The notes below the pieces were generated by a model. That model had not been told where the DNA came from. It did no database searches and saw nothing but the letters and a program-made list of their open reading frames with translations. This document shows, piece after piece, positions 23,783-31,294 of a DNA stretch of 64,000 bases (positions are counted from its first letter, which is position 1; each line of letters begins with the position of its first letter). A program made the position numbers and the translations under genes. The DNA is from Flavobacterium channae (GTDB lineage Bacteria > Bacteroidota > Bacteroidia > Flavobacteriales > Flavobacteriaceae). The stretch is from assembly GCF_021172165.1 (NCBI RefSeq), contig NZ_CP089096.1, forward strand, positions 682,001 through 746,000, read 5' to 3'.

Positions 23783-23790
23783 TAAATTTG
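23783..23790 (+). promoter_or_regulatory. -7 promoter box for the lipocalin-like/OmpA unit
   Basis: TAAATTTG matches TAnnTTTG, 21 nt upstream of the ATG at 23812. An in-frame ATG at 23788 lies inside this box and is not credible as a start. Confidence 0.5.
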
Positions 23791-23811
23791 TGTAGGATAA
23801 AACATGGAAAA

Positions 23812-24288
23812 ATGAAAAAAGTTGTATTGTTTTTATTAGTAAGTGTCGTTTTTTTTAGTTGTAAGCCTAAAGAAACGGTTGTGGGCACCAAGTTAGATAA
23901 TAAGACTGAGGTTGCCATTAAAGGAGATTGGGTAATTTCATCAGTTAAATTTCCGGGTTCGGATTATTTGAAGGTAACATCATTTAATATTGCTGATTCT
24001 AAATGTTTTGAAGGTAGTCAGTGGAACTTTGTTTCGAATAACAACAAAGGTAAAATGGAATTGACTAAGTCAAATTGTGCTTCTTATTCTAGTAATATTA
24101 CTTGGTATGTAAACAAAGATGGCAATATGGTAATTAAATTTCTTACCGATGGTATAAAGGCTAAACATACAGATTCTGGTTATGTTTTACGAGTTGCAAA
24201 TGTTGGAGCTTCTTCTTTTCAACTTGTTGATAAAGTAAATATTGGAGGTCAAGTAGTTGATGTAGTGTATAATTTTGAAAGAAAATAA
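23812..24288 (+). CDS. Lipocalin-like lipoprotein
   Basis: A 158-residue lipoprotein with leader MKKVVLFLLVSVVFFSC (Cys17). The mature domain is beta-rich and begins with a lipocalin-like GDWVISSVKFPG motif (the G-x-W near the first strand), then several short strands with SQWNFVSNNN and ITWYVNKDG. Many Bacteroidetes lipoproteins of this size adopt a lipocalin or SRP-like barrel. The ligand is unknown. The ATG at 23812 is chosen because it starts the signal peptide. The OmpA-family gene follows after 6 nt, so they are one operon and may act together in the outer membrane. Confidence 0.7.
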   Translation: MKKVVLFLLVSVVFFSCKPKETVVGTKLDNKTEVAIKGDWVISSVKFPGSDYLKVTSFNIADSKCFEGSQWNFVSNNNKGKMELTKSNCASYSSNITWYVNKDGNMVIKFLTDGIKAKHTDSGYVLRVANVGASSFQLVDKVNIGGQVVDVVYNFERK

Positions 24289-24294
24289 TTAGTT

Positions 24295-24990
24295 ATGAAA
24301 AAGATAATGATTTATTTAACGGCGGTGGTACTTGTAGGAAACGTTGTGTTGTCAGGTTGTAGTTCAGTAAAAAACGCAAATAATACGCAAAAAGGTGCTG
24401 TTATTGGAGCTGTAGGTGGAGGAGTTTTAGGAGCTGTTTTAGGGAATAATCTTGGAAAAGGAGGGAATGGAGCTTTAGGCGCTGTTTTAGGAACTGTAGT
24501 TGGTGGAACAGTTGGTGGGCTTATTGGAAATAAAATGGATAAGCAAGCTAGGGAAATTGAAACTGCTTTGCCAGGTGCTCAAGTAGAAAGAGTAGGTGAG
24601 GGAATTCGATTGGTTTTAGGTGAAAATTCAGTAAACTTTGATTTCAACAAAGCTACTTTGACAACAAGAGCTAAACAAAATCTGGATAAATTAGTGCCAG
24701 TTTTTAAAGATTACGCTGATACAGATATTAAAATTTATGGTTTTACCGATAGTATAGGGGCTGATGATTATAATTTGAATTTATCTAATCAAAGAGCAAC
24801 TGCAGTTAAGAACTACTTAGCGTCAAAAGGATTGGTTGCTAGTCGATTTACAGTTGTAGGTATGGGAGAAGCTGAACCAATTTCAACTAATGATACTGAA
24901 GAAGGTAGAAGTCAAAATAGACGAGTAGAGTTTGCTATTGTAGCAAATGACAAAATGATTGAAGATGCTAAAAAAGAAGCAGGAAAATAA
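24295..24990 (+). CDS. OmpA family lipoprotein with glycine-zipper segment
   Basis: A 231-residue lipoprotein (lipobox LSGC, Cys22). Residues 33-80 form a glycine-zipper segment (GAVIGAVGGGVLGAVLG and a second copy), a membrane-inserting helix pair. Residues 110-215 are an OmpA domain binding the diaminopimelate of peptidoglycan: SVNFDFNKATLTTRAKQNLD, GFTDSIGADDYNLNLSNQRA and EGRSQNRRVEF, with the conserved D and R ligands. It tethers the outer membrane to the cell wall. It is the YiaD/Pal-like type, common in many copies in flavobacteria. It is co-transcribed with the lipocalin-like gene and ends at a strong terminator. Confidence 0.88.
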   Translation: MKKIMIYLTAVVLVGNVVLSGCSSVKNANNTQKGAVIGAVGGGVLGAVLGNNLGKGGNGALGAVLGTVVGGTVGGLIGNKMDKQAREIETALPGAQVERVGEGIRLVLGENSVNFDFNKATLTTRAKQNLDKLVPVFKDYADTDIKIYGFTDSIGADDYNLNLSNQRATAVKNYLASKGLVASRFTVVGMGEAEPISTNDTEEGRSQNRRVEFAIVANDKMIEDAKKEAGK

Positions 24991-25013
24991 ATTCTAAAAT
25001 CTAGTTATAAAAA

Positions 25014-25042
25014 AATCCTAATTCAATAATTGAGTTAGGATT
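25014..25042. terminator. Bidirectional terminator after the OmpA gene
   Basis: Thirteen-base arms (25014-25026 and 25030-25042) based on AATCCTAATTCAA, with one G-T pair and flanking A/T runs, lie between converging genes. Confidence 0.85.
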
Positions 25043-25065
25043 TTTAAATTTGGGTTGGTTAAGTA

Positions 25066-25668
25066 TTAATAGTATTCGTTAAATTTATATACTAAGCCTC
25101 CTGTTACATTGTAAGTTATTCCTGTAAAAGAGTTTACAGCTTCGGTATAAGAAAAACTTCCATCAAAATTAAAATGTTGAGAAACATTAAAGATTACTGA
25201 TGTGTCAACTGTAAAATATAATCCGTCAGTTATTTTAAATCTTGGAGTAAGTCCAGCAATTAAATTTACTAAATTGTCGTTTCCTGGATTATAACTTGAC
25301 TTAACTAAAGAGTATCCAGCTCCAGCGTGAGCTATAAGATTAAAAAAGTCATAACTGCTAGCTCTTGAAAATGCAGTTGATATATTCATGGTTCCTTGTA
25401 AAGAAATACGAGTAACATCAATACCTGTTTCTTCCGTGAACAATTCGTTTTTTGTTCTAAACTTATCAGATGCAAAATCTAATTTGGCACCATAAGTTTC
25501 ATCAAAATCATAAGAAATTCCACCTCCAAAGTGAGATAATTCATTAATACTAGGTTCAAAAACACCGTTTAGACCGTAATTAACTTCTACTCCGATTTGT
25601 GCATAGGTGTTTTTAGGCAAAAAGAATACGCATAGCAAAGTTGCTATTGCAAAGTAAGTTTTTTTCAT
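25066..25668 (-). CDS. Outer-membrane beta-barrel protein, porin/OmpA fold
   Basis: A 200-residue exported protein with a signal peptide (MKKTYFAIATLLCVFFLPKNTYA). The mature sequence shows about eight alternating hydrophobic/polar strands, for example GVEVNYGLNGVF, GGGISYDFDETYGAKLDFA and AGAGYSLVKSSY, and ends with an aromatic residue (KFNEYY). This fits the small OMP_b-brl barrels of Bacteroidetes that resemble OmpA/OmpW. The function could be structural or a solute channel. It is a single gene facing the OmpA-lipoprotein gene across a shared terminator. Confidence 0.75.
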   Translation of the reverse strand: MKKTYFAIATLLCVFFLPKNTYAQIGVEVNYGLNGVFEPSINELSHFGGGISYDFDETYGAKLDFASDKFRTKNELFTEETGIDVTRISLQGTMNISTAFSRASSYDFFNLIAHAGAGYSLVKSSYNPGNDNLVNLIAGLTPRFKITDGLYFTVDTSVIFNVSQHFNFDGSFSYTEAVNSFTGITYNVTGGLVYKFNEYY

Positions 25669-25783
25669 TGTTTATTTTAGGTTGATTTGGGACGTGCAAT
25701 ATAGAATTAAATAGAAGTTTAAAAAAATAATTTTTTAAAAATTTTAATAGCATCACTTTTATATTTTACTTTGTAAAAAAAAG

Positions 25784-26704
25784 ATGCTACAAGTAAAAGA
25801 AATAAGTTTTTCTTATCAAGATGATTTGGTGCTGGAAAATATAAGTTATTCCTTAAATAAAGGAAGAAATCTTGCATTAATAGGAGAAAGCGGATGCGGA
25901 AAAAGTACGCTTTTAAAACTTATTTACGGCTTATATGATTTAAATGAAGGGCAAATTTTTTGGAACGAAGATGAAGTATTAGGGCCAAAATTTCATTTAA
26001 TACCCGGAATGCCTTATATGAAATATTTGGCGCAAGATTTTGATTTAATGCCTTTTATTACTGTCGCAGAAAATGTAGGTAAATATCTTTCTAATTTTTT
26101 TCCCGAAGAAAAACAATTGCGAATAGCAGAATTGTTGGAAGTCGTTGAAATGACCGAATATGCTAATGTGAAAGCTAAATTTTTAAGTGGTGGTCAGATG
26201 CAAAGAGTTGCATTGGCAAGAGTTTTGGCATTAGAGCCCGAAGTATTGCTTTTAGATGAACCTTTTAGTCACATTGATAATTTTAGAAAAAACAGTTTGA
26301 GAAGAAAATTGTTTGGTTATCTAAAAGAAAAGCAAATTACTTGCATTGTAGCTACTCATGATAGTACTGATGTTTTAGCTTTTGCTGATGAGGTTGCAAT
26401 TATTAAAGATGGTAAAATTATTGAAAGCGGAATTCCGAATTTTATTTACAACAATCCTCAAAATTTATATGTAGCTTCTTTGTTTGGCGATGTGAATGAA
26501 ATTTTTGTGGAAGGGAAAGTTCATTTTGTATATCCACATCAGTTGAAAGTTGTTTTAAATTCGGAAATTAAAACAGAGGTTCTAAACGCTTATTTTAGAG
26601 GCAGTCATTATTTGATTGAAGCAAGTTTTGAAAATCAAACGTTGTTTTTTGAAAATGAAGTTGCTTTACAAAGTGGAGAAATAGTTTGTTTAAAAATAAA
26701 ATAA
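25784..26704 (+). CDS. Solitary ABC transporter ATP-binding protein
   Basis: A 306-residue ATPase with Walker A GESGCGKST (34-42), signature LSGGQMQRVALARVLA (134-149), Walker B VLLLDEPF (154-161) and H-loop H192. The first 220 residues are a standard ATPase domain. The C-terminal 85 residues are beta-rich and may be a TOBE-type regulatory domain (VYPHQLKVVL). This domain plan is seen in MalK/PotA-type importers. No permease or binding protein is adjacent, so its partners must be elsewhere. The stop codon lies inside the first arm of the following hairpin. Confidence 0.85.
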   Translation: MLQVKEISFSYQDDLVLENISYSLNKGRNLALIGESGCGKSTLLKLIYGLYDLNEGQIFWNEDEVLGPKFHLIPGMPYMKYLAQDFDLMPFITVAENVGKYLSNFFPEEKQLRIAELLEVVEMTEYANVKAKFLSGGQMQRVALARVLALEPEVLLLDEPFSHIDNFRKNSLRRKLFGYLKEKQITCIVATHDSTDVLAFADEVAIIKDGKIIESGIPNFIYNNPQNLYVASLFGDVNEIFVEGKVHFVYPHQLKVVLNSEIKTEVLNAYFRGSHYLIEASFENQTLFFENEVALQSGEIVCLKIK

Positions 26705-26735
26705 GCCTTTAAATTTTTCAATTCAAAGGCTTATT
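26699..26735. terminator. Terminator overlapping the ABC gene stop
   Basis: Arms AATAAGCCTTT (26699-26709) and AAAGGCTTATT (26725-26735) pair perfectly and include the TAA stop of the ABC gene. Confidence 0.75.
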
Positions 26736-26752
26736 CTCTATATTCTTATTTC

Positions 26753-26773
26753 ATCCTGAGCCTGTCGAAGGAT
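26753..26773. repeat. Dispersed intergenic element ATCCTGAGCCTGTCGAAGGAT
   Basis: A 21-base imperfect palindrome whose last base is the first base of the S9 peptidase stop codon (minus strand). The word CTGAGCCTGTCGAAGG is a familiar dispersed intergenic sequence in bacterial genomes. It occurs only once in this window. Confidence 0.5.
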
Positions 26774-29187
26774 TAGTTTTTTAAATATTTTTCTAAAAAT
26801 TGATCTTGTTCCCATAATAAATGGAAGATGTTTTCTTTAGCAACATATCCATGGCTTTCTTTAGGTAAAATAACTAATCTTGCTGGTCCACCTAAACCTT
26901 TTAAAGCTTGGAAATAACGCTCAGATTGTAGTGTGAAAGTTCCAGGATTGTTATCTGCTTCACCATGAACTAATAATAATGGTGTTTTCATTTTCTCCGC
27001 ATTCATAAATGGAGACATGGTGTTGTAAACCGATGGAACATCCCAATAATTACGTTGCTCACTTTGGAATCCAAATGGTGTTAATGTACGATTGTAAGCA
27101 CCACTTCTTGCAATTCCACAAGCAAATAAATTAGAATGAGTTAATAGATTAGCTGTCATGAAAGCTCCGTATGAGTGACCACCAATTGCAACTTTTTTAC
27201 GATTGATATAACCTAATTTGTCTACAGCATCAATAGCTGCTTCTGCATTTGCAACTAATTGCGAAATGAAAGTATCATTAGGTTCAGTTGTTCCTTCTCC
27301 AATAATTGGGAAAGCAGCATCGTCTAAAACCGCATAACCTTTAGTTACCCAATAAACGAATGATCCATAATAAGGGAAAGTGAACTCGTTTGGGTTTTTA
27401 TCGTTTTGCCCTGCCGAATTCTTGTCTTTGTATTCAGCTGGATAAGCCCAAATAAGTAATGGTAATTTTTCTTTTTTAGTTTTGTCATAACCTGCAGGTA
27501 AATACAATGTTCCAGAAAGATCAACTCCATCTTTTCTTTTGTATTTAATTACTTCTTTGTGAACGTTTTTGATGCTTTCAAAAGGGTTTTTAAAAGATGT
27601 AATTTGGGTTAACTTGTTTTTCGATTTAATATTTCTAAAATAGTAATTTGGATATTCATTTTTAGATTGAATCATTACTAAAACTTCTCCTTTTTTAAAG
27701 TCTTCAATAGATAATAAATCTTCTTTTTTATCTTTAATATTAGAAGTATAAAGTCGGTTTGTTTTCAAAGTATTGAAATCGAATTCATCAATAAAAGGGA
27801 ATTGACCATCTTTTGTAAATCCAGAACCAATTAAGTAGCCTTTATTGTTTTCAATTGCAATTACATAACGACCATATTCGTTTTTCTTCATTTCGAAATT
27901 TCCTGGATCAGAATAAATGTCTTGTGAGTTTCTGTCTTCAATGATTTTTGGAGCAATTGCTAAATTTGATGGATTGAATAAATACGCTTTTGTATTTCTG
28001 GTGTCGTACCATGAATCAGCCACAATAGCAATATTATCATTTGCCCACATAATGCCACCATAACGTTGTTTGGTTTTAATTAAACTTGTAGGGTTTGCAT
28101 TAAAAGGCGCTTCCCATAAGAAGACTTCATCTCTAAAATCAACTTTATTTGCCTGATCACCTCCGTCTAATGCTTCAACAAAATATAAAGTTGCAGGTTT
28201 GTCAGCTCTCCAACCCATACTTCTTTTTCCTTTTCTTACAGAAGAAAAACCTTTTGGCATAATTTCGGTTAACGGAACTTCATTAACAACTTTAATTTCG
28301 TTTCCTTTTAAATCGTATACAGTAGTTTTTTGAGGAAAACGACTTAGCGGAACAATATAAGAATATGGTTTTTGAATAGTAGTTATCATTAAATAATTAC
28401 CGTCTGGCGAAAAACTTTCTCCAGCATAAATATCTGCATTTTTAAATAATGTAGTACTTCCAGAAAGTGTTACTTTGTATAATTCTGAAGTAACCAATAC
28501 ATCAAAATTAGCTTCATCGGTTTTGTTTTTTAATAAATCCTGATAGGTTCTGTTTTGTGATTTTGAACCATCACTTGAAGAAACAATAGGACCGTTTGGT
28601 AAATCTTTGGCATTATTAATAAGAGCTGGTCTGTTTTTAGGTAATACTTTAATCAATAAAGATTCATTGTCTTTCATCCAATTGAAAGGGCTTCCTAAAT
28701 TAGCATTTAAATTATCAGAAGTAATTTTAGTAGCCGTTGCAGTGGCTACATCTAAAATCCAAAGTTCAACTCCTTTATTAGTTGTGTTGGTAAATGCAAT
28801 TTTCTTTTCGTTTGGTGACCAAGAAATATTGGTGATTCTAGCATTTTCAGGCAAACCTTTTACTTGAATTTCAGCTTTATCTTTAATTTTTCTAACTTTT
28901 AGATTATTGATGTAGGTAACAGTACTTGAAATATTAGTCACTGGATTAACACGTAATCCACCCAATTTCATTTCTTCCTGATTTAAATCATCTAAAGTTT
29001 TATACGTATTTCGATAACTTAATAACATATATTCTTTTTTAGAATCCATGTTTACAGATGGTGCTCTTTCATAATCGGCAAGAGCTAAAATTTCAGCAGA
29101 TGGTTTTTGATACGTTACATTTTCTTGTGCCCAAGAAGTGAAAACACCGCAAAAAAGCAAAGCAAACGAAAGTTGTTTTAGTTTCAT
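26773..29187 (-). CDS. S9 family serine peptidase, glutamyl-endopeptidase (S9D) type
   Basis: An 804-residue exported enzyme (signal peptide ending SWAQ). The N-terminal 500 residues form a beta-propeller with repeated WD-like blades. The C-terminal alpha/beta-hydrolase domain has catalytic S672 in GGHSYGAFMTANLL, D745 in HGEADNNPG and H779 in PKESHGYVA. The combination of GGHSYGAFM and the YYGSFVYWVTKGYAVLD segment resembles the prolyl-oligopeptidase-family glutamyl endopeptidases. It should cleave peptides in the periplasm. No operon partner is visible. It is flanked by the dispersed element and a terminator shared with the convergent ABC gene. Confidence 0.88.
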   Translation of the reverse strand: MKLKQLSFALLFCGVFTSWAQENVTYQKPSAEILALADYERAPSVNMDSKKEYMLLSYRNTYKTLDDLNQEEMKLGGLRVNPVTNISSTVTYINNLKVRKIKDKAEIQVKGLPENARITNISWSPNEKKIAFTNTTNKGVELWILDVATATATKITSDNLNANLGSPFNWMKDNESLLIKVLPKNRPALINNAKDLPNGPIVSSSDGSKSQNRTYQDLLKNKTDEANFDVLVTSELYKVTLSGSTTLFKNADIYAGESFSPDGNYLMITTIQKPYSYIVPLSRFPQKTTVYDLKGNEIKVVNEVPLTEIMPKGFSSVRKGKRSMGWRADKPATLYFVEALDGGDQANKVDFRDEVFLWEAPFNANPTSLIKTKQRYGGIMWANDNIAIVADSWYDTRNTKAYLFNPSNLAIAPKIIEDRNSQDIYSDPGNFEMKKNEYGRYVIAIENNKGYLIGSGFTKDGQFPFIDEFDFNTLKTNRLYTSNIKDKKEDLLSIEDFKKGEVLVMIQSKNEYPNYYFRNIKSKNKLTQITSFKNPFESIKNVHKEVIKYKRKDGVDLSGTLYLPAGYDKTKKEKLPLLIWAYPAEYKDKNSAGQNDKNPNEFTFPYYGSFVYWVTKGYAVLDDAAFPIIGEGTTEPNDTFISQLVANAEAAIDAVDKLGYINRKKVAIGGHSYGAFMTANLLTHSNLFACGIARSGAYNRTLTPFGFQSEQRNYWDVPSVYNTMSPFMNAEKMKTPLLLVHGEADNNPGTFTLQSERYFQALKGLGGPARLVILPKESHGYVAKENIFHLLWEQDQFLEKYLKN

Positions 29188-29320
29188 GGTTTAGTTTAAA
29201 TTTTAAATTTTTTAAAATTAATTTATTAGAAATTAGAAATTTTAAATTATTTGTTAATTTTTTTTTGTAAATTTATATTTCGAGTGTAAGTAAAGTATTT
29301 CAAATATTAAATTTTATAAC

Positions 29321-29653
29321 ATGGGAAAATTTGTAATTTCAACTAGAAAAAATGGTGAGTTTCAATTTAGCTTAAAAGCTGGTAATGGTCAAGAAATTTT
29401 AGGTAGTGAAGGCTATACTACTAAAGCTGCTTGCTTAAATGGAGTAGAATCTGTGAAAAAAAATTCACAAGTTGATGCTCGTTTTGAACGTTTAGAAGCA
29501 AAAAATGGTAAACCATATTTCAATCTTAAAGCTACAAATGGTCAAATCATTGGAACTAGTGAAATGTATGAAAGCGTTGCTTCTAGAGATAACGGAATCG
29601 AATCTGTTAAGAAAAACGCTCCAGATGCAACAGTTGACGATCAAACTGTATAA
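29321..29653 (+). CDS. YegP family (DUF1508) protein
   Basis: A 110-residue protein with two tandem YegP/DUF1508 repeats. Repeat 1 (about 1-52): KFVISTRKNGEFQFSLKAGNGQEILGSEGY. Repeat 2 (about 54-103): ARFERLEAKNGKPYFNLKATNGQIIGTSEMY, each with a G-x-N-x-E/I-S-V-K-K end. These form small beta-alpha domains of unknown function, sometimes linked to stress. There is no signal peptide. The upstream 130 bp hold no strong TAnnTTTG box. A 13-base-arm terminator follows. The name is secure, the role is not. Confidence 0.88.
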   Translation: MGKFVISTRKNGEFQFSLKAGNGQEILGSEGYTTKAACLNGVESVKKNSQVDARFERLEAKNGKPYFNLKATNGQIIGTSEMYESVASRDNGIESVKKNAPDATVDDQTV

Positions 29654-29667
29654 TTAATACAATTTTA

Positions 29668-29704
29668 AAAAGTCCAACTTAATTTATAAGTTGGACTTTT
29701 TTTA
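29668..29704 (+). terminator. Terminator of the yegP-like gene
   Basis: Thirteen-base arms AAAAGTCCAACTT (29668-29680) and AAGTTGGACTTTT (29688-29700) with a short loop and T-run. Confidence 0.9.
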
Positions 29705-29741
29705 TGTATTTATAAAATGTTATGAAAGCTTTTAAAATTTG

Positions 29742-29749
29742 TAATTTTG
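29742..29749 (+). promoter_or_regulatory. -7 promoter box for the fabH/dinB unit
   Basis: TAATTTTG, 29 nt upstream of the ATG at 29779. A near-TTG (TTA) sits 19 nt further upstream. Confidence 0.5.
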
Positions 29750-29778
29750 TAGGCTAATTATTAATTAAAGATTACTAT

Positions 29779-30786
29779 ATGTATCATTCAAAAATATCAG
29801 GTTTAGGATATTATGTTCCTAATAATGTTGTGACAAATGATGATTTGTCTAAGATAATGGATACTAACGACGAATGGATTCAAGAACGAACAGGTATTCA
29901 AGAACGTCGACATGTAAATTCTTCAGAAGAAACAACAACTTCAATGGGAGTAAAAGCAGCTGAGATGGCAATTGAGCGTTCTGGAGTTGCAAAAGAAGAT
30001 ATTGATTTTATTGTTTTTGCTACGTTAAGTCCGGATTATTATTTTCCTGGTCCCGGTGTTTTAGTACAACGTGATTTAGGTTTAAAAACAGTTGGTGCAT
30101 TAGATATTCGTAATCAATGTTCAGGTTTTGTTTACGGAATTTCAGTTGCGGATCAATTTATTAAAACCGGAATGTATAAAAACGTTTTGGTAATCGGTTC
30201 AGAAGTACATTCACGAGGTTTAGATTTTACAACTCGCGGTAGAGGTGTTTCTGTTATCTTTGGAGATGGAGCAGGAGCAGCGGTTTTATCTAGAACTGAA
30301 GATACAACAAAAGGTGTACTTTCTACTCATTTACATTCTGAAGGACAACATGCTGAGGAATTATCATTAATTGCTCCAGGAATGGGGAAACGTTGGGTAA
30401 CCGATATCATTGCCGATAACGATCCAAACGATGAAAGCTATTATCCATATATGAACGGACAATTTGTTTTCAAAAATGCAGTAGTTCGTTTTAGTGAAGT
30501 AATCAATGAAGGATTACAAGCGAATAATTTGCAAGTTTCCGATATTAATATGTTAGTACCACATCAAGCGAATTTGAGAATTTCACAATTCATTCAACAG
30601 AAATTCCGTTTAACAGATGACCAAGTATTCAACAACATTCAAAAATACGGAAATACTACTGCAGCGTCTATTCCAATTGCATTAACTGAAGCTTGGGAAC
30701 AAGGAAAAATTAAATCAGGAGATTTGGTGGTTTTAGCTGCTTTTGGTTCAGGATTTACTTGGGGAAGTGTTATTATTAGATGGTAA
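29779..30786 (+). CDS. fabH: 3-oxoacyl-ACP synthase III (FabH) family
   Basis: A 335-residue thiolase-fold condensing enzyme that joins an acyl-CoA to malonyl-ACP to start fatty-acid synthesis. The catalytic triad is C114 (RNQCSGFVYG), H262 (VPHQANLR) and N292 (KYGNTTAASIP). GDGAGAAVL and the C-terminal AFGSGFTWGSVIIRW are standard FabH features. It is not beside other fab genes, so it may be a second FabH with a specialised starter, such as branched acyl-CoA; this is inferred. Its stop overlaps the next start (TAATG), showing coupling with a DinB-family gene. The start is ATG with no competing upstream codon. Confidence 0.93.
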   Translation: MYHSKISGLGYYVPNNVVTNDDLSKIMDTNDEWIQERTGIQERRHVNSSEETTTSMGVKAAEMAIERSGVAKEDIDFIVFATLSPDYYFPGPGVLVQRDLGLKTVGALDIRNQCSGFVYGISVADQFIKTGMYKNVLVIGSEVHSRGLDFTTRGRGVSVIFGDGAGAAVLSRTEDTTKGVLSTHLHSEGQHAEELSLIAPGMGKRWVTDIIADNDPNDESYYPYMNGQFVFKNAVVRFSEVINEGLQANNLQVSDINMLVPHQANLRISQFIQQKFRLTDDQVFNNIQKYGNTTAASIPIALTEAWEQGKIKSGDLVVLAAFGSGFTWGSVIIRW

Positions 30787-31232
30787 TGAAAGCATTTTAT
30801 TTAGATAAATTCAAATATAATTTAGATAAGAATCAGCAAATGATTCAATTTCTTGTTGGGCATGAAAATGAACTAAGCGAAAAAATACACGTTTTAATTT
30901 CACATATTTTAAATGCTCATGAAATTTGGAATACTAGAATTTTAAAAGTCCCAACTCAATATGGAGTTTGGCAATTGCAAAATTGGGAAGAAATGCTTGA
31001 AGTTAATAAAAGGAACTATGAAGTTTCTTTGTCTATTTTAGAATCAAAAGAACTAGATGCTATTGTAGATTATATAACTTCAACTGGTGAACATTATTCC
31101 AATTCCATTCAAGATTTGTTGTTTCATGTAATCAATCATTCAAATTATCATAGAGCGCAAATTAATGCAGAACTGAAAAGTTTATGTTTACAACCTTTGA
31201 TAACCGACTATGTTTTTTATAAAAGAAAATAA
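30786..31232 (+). CDS. DinB family protein, putative metal-dependent transferase
   Basis: A 148-residue four-helix protein of the DinB/YfiT family. The metal histidines are visible: H38-type in LISHILNAHEIWN and the pair in FHVINHSNYHRAQINAEL. Family members bind a divalent metal and some transfer thiols (bacillithiol or mycothiol). The start is placed at 30786, overlapping the fabH stop by one base; an in-frame ATG two codons earlier (30780) is also possible. No function can be inferred from the fabH link. Confidence 0.8.
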   Translation: MKAFYLDKFKYNLDKNQQMIQFLVGHENELSEKIHVLISHILNAHEIWNTRILKVPTQYGVWQLQNWEEMLEVNKRNYEVSLSILESKELDAIVDYITSTGEHYSNSIQDLLFHVINHSNYHRAQINAELKSLCLQPLITDYVFYKRK

Positions 31233-31238
31233 AAAAAA

Positions 31239-31266
31239 AACGCTCTGAATTTTCAGAGCGTTTTTG
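31239..31266. terminator. Terminator between dinB-like gene and OM barrel gene
   Basis: Arms AACGCTCTGAA (31239-31249) and TTCAGAGCGTT (31252-31262) with A- and T-runs on both sides, usable by both converging genes. Confidence 0.9.
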
Positions 31267-31294
31267 CTATCTACTAATGAATTAATTATTAAAA

